DNA of 64,000 nt from NCBI GenBank assembly GCA_949130495.1, contig OX422221.1, positions 146,911,405 to 146,975,404 on the forward strand, given 5' to 3'. A program made the translations under genes and the position numbers. The stretch is from Sambucus nigra (Eukaryota; Streptophyta; Magnoliopsida; Dipsacales; Adoxaceae). How positions within the stretch are numbered: the stretch's first letter is position 1; every line of letters starts with the position of its first letter. Below the pieces are notes generated by a model. It did not search any database. It was not told where the DNA came from and saw only the letters and a program-made list of their open reading frames with translations. This document shows positions 46,268 through 56,297 of this stretch, in pieces.

Positions 46268-48650
46268 ATGCTCAGACCCTTATATCAGCTTCTTGAGGAT
46301 TTCCCCTCTCTTAGAGAGAAGACTTTAGAAAAGATTAGGCAAATAAAAAGAGCACAGGAGAAGGCTCGTAGATCACAAGAGTTTCCCATTAGACCCCTAT
46401 TTCCACCACCTCTGAAGGTGATATATCCTGACCCCCCAGAATTTTTCTATCAGACAGAGGTTCCTGCCGATCCCATACCGATGTCTGAATCTGAATCTTC
46501 TACCTCAGACCCCATGTCTTTGGATTCCTTTCAGGAGGCCATAGACTTCACACCTCGGCCTGATCAGGCCGAGGTCTCCAGCCGAGCCTCATCCCATAAT
46601 CACTCAAGCACCTCAGGGTCTTCCTCAGAGGTTGAGATTCTTGAGCCGAGTGTGGACATTCCACCACCACTTGACACCATCCCTCTATCGGCTGTCACCG
46701 GGACAGAGTTCGCTCAGAGGTTCCTGAGTAACCCATCAACATCTGCTCCGGCCGATGTTGAGTTGGATGATGATGAGGTTGAGAGCGATGTCGACGTCTC
46801 TGAGGCGGCCGAGATCGAGAGTACTATTACTGAGGTAGACCTTCTCTGCTTCAGATATCTGTATTCTATCAGCCCCTCAATAAAACTTAGGAGACCTCTG
46901 AGGGAAGAGAGGGCTTACCATGGCCAAGACGGAGAGATCTGCCTGTACGAGCAGATGTTCAAGTTGGGGTTTCGTCTGCCCATTCACCCCATTATCAAGT
47001 CCATCCTTTATTATATTAATTTGGCCCCCTCTCAACTCTCTCCTAATGCCTGGAGAGTCCTAATAGGGGCCATAGTGTTATGGAAGGCTATCCACCACTT
47101 AGACCTTCCAGTTCAGGTCTTCGTAGGTTGTTACGTCCCTTCCTAAGCCAAAAAATCATTCGAGCTACTACCATTTTGTAGCTCAGAGGCCTGAGAAGAA
47201 AATGCTTCAGGTGACTCAGACTGCCAACCATAACTGGAAGCCTCGGTACTTCTTTGCTTCAGGGCCATGGGAGTTTGGTCCATGTGTTCCTCGTCTAACC
47301 TGGAGAAGAGGATTCCTCTGAGGTGGGGTAAGGTCACCATGTCTTCCAGGGACGACCCTGGCCTAAGTCTACAAAACCTCCAGAAGGTGAAAGCCCTTCA
47401 AGATCAGGGGGTACATGGTCTGTTCGTCAGGTTCGAGCACTTGATGACTCCCCAATTCCTCTCCGGGACAGGTCTTGGTGGAAGTCCCCTTAACGAGCTT
47501 GGTAAGAATTTTTGTTTTTTAAGTTTAACCTCTGAGTTTATTCATATCTGATTATCTAACTCAGGTCTACTAATTTTTTGCAGAGCGACCAAAGGATATT
47601 TCAGACAAGCCTTGGGAGATGGCTGCACCAAGCTTGACGAGACTTTCCAAGAAAGCAGGTCTTAACGCTCCTCCCCTAGCTCCATCTGCCTCTAAGCCCC
47701 CAGCTAAAAATAAGAGGGCTCCCAAAGGTCATGCCCCTGAGGATCAGAGGCCGAAGAAGAAGATTGCTGATGCTGTCATCCCTATCTCTTCAGCTGACGC
47801 CCTGTCGGCTCGTCTGGATCAGTTGAAGATAACTGACAGTGTTTTCGGCCACAGTATGCAGGCCCTGGATGCCATCGGCTCTGTAATGACCGAGCCTGAC
47901 AAACGCTTCTTCAGGTATCTGGACACCCCATTGCTGGTTGAGTTCGGCCTTCACAGAGCCGTTCAGGTATGATTTGATCCTTTTTTAGAAATTATTCTAA
48001 GTGTAACATCTGATTCTTCTTCAGCTTATTCATGATCACTAAATATGACGGGCTTGACAGCTATGCACCATTTATCCAACTGGACTCTGAGGAAGTTTCC
48101 CCTCATCCAAAAGGGGCAAGAGGCCGAGAAAGTCCAGAGTACTCTGAATGCAGAGATCGAGCGCCTCAAGTCTGAGCGGAAGGACTCTAAGGAGAAGGTG
48201 AAAGGTTTGGAGAAGGACATCTCCCAGCTCGGCAAGGTTCATGCTGCTGCACTGAAGGCTAAGGACGACGTTCTGCAGCAGAAAGTCTACTTAGCTGTCA
48301 GGGCCTCCCTTGATGACGCCTCTGAGAAGATAATTACTAACTATAAGGCCTCTGATGAGTTCATGGGCTTCAGGTTTCAATACGTTGAAAGAGGTATCAA
48401 ATCCACTATTAAATGGGTAGACGTCAGGGAAAGAGAGGCCGGCACTTTGAAGGCCTCAGATTTCGTTGGTCTCAGCTTTGCTGATCCTCAATTTGCCCAA
48501 GCTCTTCAGGAGGTTGAGGAAGAGGCTGCCGCCCCTGCCGAGACTGCTACGTTGGAGTGCACCGAGGTTGGAGGGGCAAACCATCGTGATGATACGGCAG
48601 AGGTGACCAATCAAGTCGAGGATGTCAACGTTCCCCCTTCAAACCCTTAG
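46268..48650 (+). CDS. antisense extra ORF of the Tat element (gypsy-type Transposase_28-like), spliced, decayed
   Basis: The first frame (46268-47146, 292 codons) has an acidic Ser/Pro-rich N-terminus, then YEQMFKLGFRLPIHPIIKSI and LAPSQLSPNAWRVLIGAIVL (about 46948-47070). This is the signature of the 'putative gypsy type transposon' family (PF04195), not a true transposase. Family reading continues in a shifted frame (NHNWKPRYFFASGPWEF, about 47222-47272) and returns at about 47300. An 82-bp intron (47502-47583, GTAAGAATTT...TTTTGCAG) restores a continuous frame: NEL, split Glu codon, then RPKDISDKPWEM. A second probable intron starts at 47967 (GTATGATTTG), with its acceptor near 48024; frame across it is not preserved. 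The last exon (48045-48650) is a Lys/Glu-rich coiled coil. Function is unknown. Two frameshifts make this copy probably inactive. Confidence 0.7.
46553..46574. repeat. 22-bp perfect palindrome in the antisense ORF
   Basis: Two inverted CCTCGGCCTGA half-sites (second half TCAGGCCGAGG) abut exactly. The GGCCGAG core is the same word enriched in the LTR of the element. Confidence 0.85.
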
Positions 48651-48899
48651 AGGATTTTTTGATCATTTTTTGTAACTCATTGTATTATGGAGTTTCTGTA
48701 ATCGTTGAACATATTATTTCTTAATATATATCAACCTCTGATGAGGACCATCTTCACTTTCTTTTCATTGAATGTCATATGATTCTTTTCATTCTTAGTT
48801 CCATTGTTATGGTGTCTACTGAAAATAAATTTGTAATATGAGCTTTAACCTCTGAAGTTCTCTTTCTAAGCTTGTCTTTTTTCAATGGTCTTGTTTAAA
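48651..48899. other. 3' flank of the antisense ORF
   Basis: TTTTTTGATCATTTTTTGTAAC and a TATATATATC tract follow the stop; a poly-A signal for the ORF is plausible but not unique. Shorter than one tandem unit and otherwise featureless. Confidence 0.35.
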
Positions 48900-49790
48900 C
48901 TCAACCAATGGTCCTGAGCTCAGACCTTGTCACCACTGAATGGTGTTATGAGGGTCTGAGGTCATCACCTAAGATGTTATCCCCAAAATAAATCTTCACC
49001 AAATTAATGATGTTATGTGTCTGAGGTCATCTAATTTATAGTGTCTGAGCTCAGACCTCGTCACCACTCAGTGGTGTTATGAGAGTCTGAGGTTATGAAC
49101 TAAGATGTTATCTCCATAATAAATCTTCACCAAATTGATGATGTTATGTGTCTGAGGTCATCTAATTTATAGTGTCTGAGCTCAGACCTTGTCACCACTG
49201 AGTGATGTTATAAGGGTCTGAGGTCGTCACCTAAGATGTTATCCTCATAATTAATCTCACCAAATTAATGATGTTAAGGGTCTGAGGTCATCTCATTATG
49301 GTGTCTGACCTCAGACCTCGTCACCACTGAATGGTGTTATGAGGGTCTGAGGTCATCACCTAAGATGTTATCCTCATAATTAATCTCACCAAATTAAAGA
49401 TGTTAAGGGTCTGAGGTCATCTCATTATGGTGTCTGACCTCAGACCTCATCACCACTGAATGGTGTTATGAGGGTCTGAGGTTATCACCTAAGATGTTAT
49501 CCCCATAATAAATCTCACCAAATTAATGATGCTAAGGGTCTGAGGTCATCTCATTATGGTGTCTGACCTCAGACCTCGTCACCACTGAATGGTGTTATGA
49601 GGGTCTGAGGTCATCACCTAAGATGTTATCCCCATAATAAATCTCACCAAATTAATGATGTTAAGGGACTGAGGTCATCTCATTATGGTGTCTGACCTCA
49701 GACCTCGTCACCACTTAATGGTGTTATGAGGGTCTGAGGTCATCACCTAAGATGTTATCCCCATAATAAATCTCTGATCTAAGAATGAAG
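48900..49790. repeat. tandem array of about seven 129-131-bp units in the Tat 3' region
   Basis: The phrase GGTGTTATGAGGGTCTGAGG starts near 48942, 49073, 49204, 49333, 49462, 49591 and 49720 (spacings 131, 131, 129, 129, 129, 129). Each unit contains GACCTCAGACC and, about 35 bases later, its inverse GGTCTGAGGTC, so each can form a hairpin. The array lies between the end of pol and the antisense ORF. Tandem repeats in this 3' zone are known in Ogre/Tat elements as seeds of satellite DNA. Confidence 0.95.
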
Positions 49791-49904
49791 AAAGAGCTGT
49801 CATGGGAATTGATCTTTATTAATAACCTCTTCATAATAAGATGGTACATTTACATAAAACTTTATGCAACATCATATGTAATATCTCTTTAGGTGATCAG
49901 CATT

Positions 49905-50960
49905 CCATGGTTTAGTGAAAGGTTATCCTTCTAGGTTTTCTAGCCTGTAAGTGCCAGGCACAACCTCTTCTGTCACTTTGTAGGGGCCATGCTAGTTTGG
50001 GTGAAGCTTATTTTCTTTCTATAGGGTCTTCTTTAGCACTAGGTCTCCCACTGCAATGGGTCTTAACTTCACCCTCTGGTTGTAGAATTTCGCTGCCCTT
50101 TGTTGGTAGGCTGTTTGTCTGACCTCTGCATCCTCTATTCTTTCTTCGATAAGATCTAGGTCTATCCTCCTCCCTTACCCATTATTGTCAGGGTCATAGG
50201 TCTGAATACTATAAGTTGGGAGTCCTATCTCCGTTGGTATGACGGCCTCTGAGCCATGTGCCAACATGAACGGGGTTTCACCTGTTGGTGTCCTTGCAGT
50301 GGTTCTGTAGGCCCATAACACAGCGTAGACCTCTTCAGCCCATCTTCCCTTCGCATCCTCTAATATCTTCTTGATCCCATCCAGGATAGTTCTGTTTGTG
50401 ACCTCGGTCTGGCCATTTGCCTGCGGTCGGCCAGGAGATGAGACGAATTTATTTATTCCTACTCTTAGGCAATACTTTTCTAAAGAGGATTTCTTGAACT
50501 GGGTCCCATTGTCCGAGATGAGAGTGTTTGGGAGGCCATATCTGCATACGATATTCCTCCAAATGAACTGGAAGGTCTTCTGCTCTGTGATTGTTATCAT
50601 CGGCTCTGCCTCCATTCACTTTGAGAAGTAGTCAATGGAAACTATCAAGAATCTATAGTTGTTAACAACTCTTGGCAAGGGTCCTACTAAGTCAATTCCG
50701 CATACCACAAATGGCCACGGAGAAGAGATTGACGTCATAGGCTGATAGGGTTGATGAGGGATAGTGGCGAACCTTTGACATTTATCGCACCTCTTCACGT
50801 AGTCTGCAGCGTCCTTGGACAAGGTAGGCCACCAGTATCCCTGAGTGATGATCCTCTTGGCCAAGGACCTTCCCCCTATGCGGCTAGAGAAAGAACCCTC
50901 ATGGACTTCCTGTAAGACCCTGAAAACTTCCGTGGGATGCACGCACCTAAGGAGAGGCAA
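49905..50960 (-). pseudogene. integrase of the minus-strand Tat element
   Basis: From 50960 leftwards: HEGSFSSRIGGRSLAKRI and YVKRCDKCQRFA give the HHCC zinc domain. Next come CGIDLVGPLP (first catalytic Asp), then SIDYFSK, where a stop replaces the usual Trp (about 50616). LISDNGTQF carries the second Asp and GRPQANGQTEVTNRTI the Glu. The C-terminus runs past the frame stop at 50175 through VKLRPIAVGDLVLKK to LENLEG and HLKRYY near 49905. Two premature stops make it inactive as one chain. It inserts element DNA into the genome. Confidence 0.85.
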
Positions 50961-51068
50961 TAGAAATCCCTTTTTCTATAGGACGTCTCCTATCATCAAG
51001 AACTTGACATCTCTATATCTCAATTTTCTCCTCTCTAATTTGGACTCAGGCAGCTCTCCCTCTTTTAT

Positions 51069-51526
51069 TTATCTGACGAGCGGGTCAATCCATGAGTCTC
51101 CCAGGTTCAAATTATGACAAGGGTTACATACCTCTTCTTCCTCGATGGTTGCCTTTCCTAAGATCTCGATCGGAACGGTCCTTCTAACATCTGTCTTCGT
51201 TGTCGAGCCCAACCTTGATAATGCGTCTGTGTGGCTGTTACTTTGTCGAGGCACTCTCTTCAGTTTTGCCTCTTCAAAATATTCCAACATCTTTCTAACT
51301 CTCTCCAGGTACTTCGCCATCCTTTCATTATTGGCCTCATAAACCCCCAGCACTTGATTGACAACTAACCTTGAGTCGCTGTGGAGTAGGAGTCGTCTTA
51401 CACGAAGAGTCTTTGCCAATAAGAGACTTGCTATCATGGCCTCATACTTGGACTCGTTGTTTGAGGCCTAGAAGTTGAATCTCAAGGCGTATTCAATGTT
51501 GGCGCCATCTGGAGCCGAGAGTATTA
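51069..51526 (-). pseudogene. second RNase H (3' portion) of the minus-strand Tat element, cut by the Tekay insertion
   Basis: ILSAPDGANIEYALRFNF runs up to the insertion point at 51526, followed by a TAG stop (about 51470), then ASNNESKYEAMIASLLLAKT, LHSDSRLVVNQVLGVYEAN and RVPRQSNSHTDALSRLGS. This is the archaeal-type RNase H of Tat elements. Its first half is at 62020-62100 on the far side of the Tekay element. 50961-51068 is the short linker to integrase. Confidence 0.85.
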
Positions 51527-54509
51527 TGTAATACCCCGTACTTTTGTCTATATTTATTTTTGGGATTAATTAATTAAATGCGTATTAATTAAAAATTAAT
51601 CCGGGTTAAAATACTAACGAGATGCGAGTTGGTATTTGATTATGTGCATATATGTTTTGATATGAATTTGGAATTATGAAATTTGTCGTGAGATTTATAT
51701 ACGGCAATTTGGGAATTTTGTTGAGACGCGTGTGATCGCCACGTCATCGTATACTATTTTAATTATAAAAGTGAGTTTTATTTCTATTATCCGTATGGTC
51801 GTTTTGAGTGCGCCAACGCGTCCGGAAGGGTCGAAATAGTCAGAAAACACTAGCCGGGGGTGTAGTTTGGGTTCCGGGGTATTTTTAGGCCATACCGACA
51901 ACTTAAAGGGTATTTTGGTAATTTTAAATTTTGAGGAATTAAAAGTGACGAAAATTAGGAGTCTTAATCTGATTGATTATGGACCCACTAAACCCACTAT
52001 CCAACCCACTTTAACCCTTTAAGCTACGGAGGTTATCAATTAGGTTTCCAAGTTCCCCAAAACAAACCCTAGCCACCATAAGCCACCATTGAAGAAGGAG
52101 CTTGGAAGAGAGGAAATCCTGCAAAAAAACTTCATCAAACCTACACCAAAATCAGAAATCGAACCAAGGCAAGTGACTTTATTCCATTTAATTTCAGAGA
52201 ATGTCTTTTCCATGTTAGAAATTGAAGAATATCAATTGTTCTTGAAAGATAATGAAAACCCATGTTAATTGAACTTGGAACTTGAAATCTTGAGGAGGAT
52301 TTGCATGTAGAATGATAGGTAGATGTTCCTACTGATGATATTTATGATTGGGGGAAATTTAAAACGGATTTTATTGGGTTAATCCATGATTCAAAAAGTA
52401 GGGTTCATGTTCTTGAAATATTTGGGGGAAAAAGTGTAGAGATTTATATTTTAATTGATGTTAGAGAGATTTAATCCTTGAAAACATGTTAGGAGATGAC
52501 TTGAATATGTTTAGGATGAATTAGAGACCCTAAAACGTTGTTGGGATGAACTTTGGAAGAGATTAGAAGTGATAAAAATGGATGAAAACGAATTGGGGAA
52601 AAATCTGGGCCGAAACTGGTCAGTCGTTAGAAGCAATTCCCAGGTCGTTCGAAGGAACTCGTTCGAACGAGCTTCTAACGAGTTGACCAGTCGCTGCTAA
52701 CGAGAAGGGATTTCGTTCGATATCTCGTTCGAACGAGATATCGTTAGAAGGTACAGTTCGTTCGAACGAACTGGAATCTCGTTCGAACAGCCTCGTTCGA
52801 ACGAGACTTCTAACGAGTTGACAGAGGAATCTCGTTCGAACAGTCTCGTTCGAACGAGACTTCTAACGAGCTGACAGTTTGGGCTATTTTGAACTGTTTT
52901 GATTTTTTGAGTCCCGTAAACTTGTTCGAGGATATAGTTAACATTCCTATGATGATGTAGTGATAGGTTTGGGACATTTGGGTATTTATGAGAAGGAAAT
53001 TATATACAAGTGAGTTAAATTAGAATGAACCGTTTGGGTTGAGACGTGAGTGTCTACTACGACGTGAGAAAATTATGGCGCGTATGATTATAAACCAGAA
53101 TAGTATAAATTGTGATAATTATAGTTAGTATGAGAATGCGATATGTACTACGATTAAACTACGGTATTACTAAGACGTGTGTTTACTTAGTATTGGTATA
53201 TGAATGGTGTGTATGACATACCTACCATACTTGCTATCACGGGAGGTTTACGTTCGCTTAGGACCTTCTAATCCTTGTGTGCCCGGATTTAGATTGGTAC
53301 CTAGAGGACATAATTCAAGAGAATGACTTGATTGTGAGTTATTGAGTCAGCTGACTATGGAGCGTAGGTATGTGCGTGACCATGGATATGTTGAATTATG
53401 TTCGCCTCCACTATTTGTGATTTGTGTTATCTGAACTATTCCTGAGAGATTCAGAATACGTGATCCTTATGTACGTGATGTACCGGGATGGATAGCAGAG
53501 TATGTGTGCACCGTAGCTTAGTTCTCGGGGTGCTTATATTGTATATTTATGATGTGAATAATATACACTAAATTAATGGGAACCTTCATGCAAATGTTGT
53601 GAATATAATTACGGTGTTGCTTCGAGAAATATAGCGAGTTAACTGATAGTGATATATATATTGCATATTGAGCATTTGAGTTTACGTTAAACCCCTACTT
53701 AATTACGAGCGTTATAATGTTAATAGAACCGAGTAATATGGGTAGGACCTATGATAGTCTAGCTAGAGATGATGTCACTTAGCTAGTGGTTTGTGTCGTT
53801 GTAGATGGGTACTTACGTTAGGAGTGCACAGTTAGACGAGAGGTGAGAATATCATGTGAGTGTACATCCTAACATGTACTTTGCATTTTATGTTTTAAAT
53901 ATTTTTAAAGCACTTGCAGGTTTTTAAAATATAACTCCACATTCGGGCTCTGAATCTTTTGCTTTTCAAATCTACTTTTCTTGTAAAACCATTTTAGATG
54001 CCCAGCCACAAGGACACCAAGCATAGGATACTCATTCCGGTGACGAGCTATAGCTGTTTGTGGAAGCTACAGGGATTTGCTTGTAGACGCTTCTATCTTT
54101 TGGATTCCAGAGTCACTATCTATCAGTTGTAGGGCATGTTTCCCATTTCTATTAGAGGCATCTTTTACATTTCAGTTTTCAGACTTTGATTTGTATTGTT
54201 TTAGTATTCGGTTATTTATTTCAGTTATGGGATTGTAGTGAGGAGTTTTCCTCCAGACTTTATTTACATTCTGTGATGGTTATTCGTTTTACTTCAGTAT
54301 GGTGGATGGTGTTATTTATTTCTTCATTTCACTTGTTGTATGCTAATCAGACTTTAATTAAAATTTGGAAACTTACTTTTTAAATACTAGGTGGTTAGTA
54401 ATAATAAAATGTTTTCGACAGTGATGCTATTAACTGAGCCAACTTGGCATTTTGAATTAATTTAATAAAGGAGTAGCTACCCGGTATTTAATTAGTAGAG
54501 GGTGTCACA
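51527..54509 (+). repeat. 5' LTR of the young Tekay element
   Basis: TGTAATACCCCGTAC to GGGTGTCACA. It contains the palindrome array at 52613-52871. No protein coding. Confidence 0.95.
52613..52871 (+). promoter_or_regulatory. CGTTCGAACG palindrome array, Tekay 5' LTR
   Basis: Seven exact GTTCGAAC octamers are interleaved with TCTAACGAG and CGTTAGAAG words. AAACTGGTCAGTCGTT is at 52613-52628. A 53-bp unit (AATCTCGTTCGAACAG... at 52775 and 52828) is duplicated. Confidence 0.85.
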
Positions 54510-54511
54510 GG

Positions 54512-54523
54512 TGGTATCAGAGC
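54512..54523 (+). promoter_or_regulatory. primer binding site, initiator-methionine tRNA type
   Basis: TGGTATCAGAGC lies two bases after the LTR end. Confidence 0.95.
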
Positions 54524-54662
54524 ATCAGGTTCTAGTGTCCTTTAGGATCTGTACGGCTTATTATGTTTTCCGCTGAGCTTTCTTTGATATAGAGCCCTAA
54601 ATATTAGGAATGTTGTATTCATCTCTGTACTTTGGGAATTCGTACTTCCGCGGTTTGTTTAT

Positions 54663-56234
54663 TTGAATGATGAACTCATCCAAATTTACTTAAATTTTCA
54701 GATGGATCGTCAAGAAGAACTAGCTAGAACGGTTGAGGGAATCAATGGGCAAGATCGACTCACACCTCGGGTATCCCTGGTGAGAATACCAACCGCCGAG
54801 TTAGCGGGTATCGTGGCACAAGCAGTTACCACTGCAGTTTTACAATACCAAGAACGCAACATACAACTAGAAGGAGGCAAAAGACCTAGAGAGGTTAGCC
54901 AAGTGCATGTGAATAAGGCTGACAAATGTGCGAGGACCCCGAAAATTCAACTACAGATTGCCCAAGACCGAGTCGGTTCTAATCAACAACGTGGTACAAT
55001 GAAGCATTTTCGAAAGGGGAATAAAGTTCCAAGTCTGCAAGGACGACATCGTCAACAACAGAGTCAGAGGGGGATTAACTTCAGAGGCCGATGTTTTGTG
55101 TGTGGCACGCACGGCCATAGACGCCAGGATTGCCCAGAGGGTGTTAGAGCTCCCCAGCAGCAGGGTGCCCGTAATGATCCACCGGGGCCACTGTTTACAA
55201 TCGCTCTCCCAGCACCAGCTCAGGTACTAGCCCTACCAACCTTTCCAGTAGCTCCAGTGAAACAGAGGCAGAATGGTCAACAACAGTTTCAACAGGGCCA
55301 GCAATGCCAGGGCAGAAATGATAACGCTCACCGGGGCCGTGGTCAGCATGGACAGCGAGGAGGAAACTTCCAAGGGAAGTGTTTCAAATGTGATAAGATT
55401 GGCCACAAACGTCAGGTTTGTCCTGATAAGAGCAGAGTACCACCGCAGCAGCAGCAGGGTGCCCGACATGAGCCACAGAGGCCGCCTTTCCCACCTGCTT
55501 TTCCAACTCCAGCCCAGGTGCCAGTATTACCAGTTATTCCAGCAGTTCCTGTGCAGCAGGGACAATTACAGTATGGACGGGTCTATAACGTCCACCAGGC
55601 AGCAGTTCCACAGGCACCGCCCGCGATTGAGGGTACGTTTCCTATCCATGGCACTATGGGTCGGGAATTATTTGATACGGGTGCTGCATATTGTTTTATA
55701 GCTACACACTTTGCGAAAGCTTTAGGATTGTTAGCTACGGCAGAGAGCACAGTGACGTGTGTCGACTCACCATTGGGGAGTGGGTCACTTGTATTCTTTA
55801 TATGCCGGGGAGTGGGAGTAGGAATTGGTAGTCTGGTATTACCTGCAGATATGTTGGTATTAGATATGCATGTTCACGATGTGATCATCGGTATGGATTG
55901 GCTCGTTACATATAGGGCCATGATTGATTGCTTCAGTGGAAGCATTGTTTTTGCCATTCCGGGGCAAGAGATGTTCGTAGTGGCGATGCCTCGCCCAGAG
56001 GGAGGATCGACCGCTCATCTGTATTATATAGAGGAGGATACCTCTAAGGAGGTTGTGATTCCTTTAGATTCGATCCCGGTTGTCAGGGAGTATTCAGATG
56101 TGTTTCAGGAGATACCAGGATTACCCCCCAGTCGAGAGATAGACTTTGTTATAGATTTGCTACCGGGTACGAGACCTATAGCACGGGCACCGTACCGTAT
56201 GGCTCTAGCAGAGCTGCGAGAGGTACGGGATTAG
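54663..56234 (+). CDS. gag remnant plus aspartic protease of the Tekay element, 523 aa
   Basis: The frame could start at 54663 or, more likely, at the second Met (54702, MDRQEELARTVEG). After about 100 residues it passes directly to a basic, Gln-rich region. The roughly 200-residue capsid core expected in a Tekay gag is absent. Two zinc knuckles follow: CFVCGTHGHRRQDC (about residues 144-157) and CFKCDKIGHKRQVC (about 239-252). The protease follows, with LFDTGAAYCFIA (active Asp about residue 338) and VIIGMDWL. The frame ends at a TAG (56232-56234) just after ALAELREVRD, where family members continue into RT in the same frame. The single stop is the only break between here and 58961. Without capsid, particles would have to come from another element. 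Confidence 0.88.
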   Translation: MNDELIQIYLNFQMDRQEELARTVEGINGQDRLTPRVSLVRIPTAELAGIVAQAVTTAVLQYQERNIQLEGGKRPREVSQVHVNKADKCARTPKIQLQIAQDRVGSNQQRGTMKHFRKGNKVPSLQGRHRQQQSQRGINFRGRCFVCGTHGHRRQDCPEGVRAPQQQGARNDPPGPLFTIALPAPAQVLALPTFPVAPVKQRQNGQQQFQQGQQCQGRNDNAHRGRGQHGQRGGNFQGKCFKCDKIGHKRQVCPDKSRVPPQQQQGARHEPQRPPFPPAFPTPAQVPVLPVIPAVPVQQGQLQYGRVYNVHQAAVPQAPPAIEGTFPIHGTMGRELFDTGAAYCFIATHFAKALGLLATAESTVTCVDSPLGSGSLVFFICRGVGVGIGSLVLPADMLVLDMHVHDVIIGMDWLVTYRAMIDCFSGSIVFAIPGQEMFVVAMPRPEGGSTAHLYYIEEDTSKEVVIPLDSIPVVREYSDVFQEIPGLPPSREIDFVIDLLPGTRPIARAPYRMALAELREVRD

Positions 56235-56297
56235 ATAGAGCAGCTGTTAGGTCAGGGCTTTATCCGTAGGAGTACCTCACCTTGGGGCGCTCCATTT

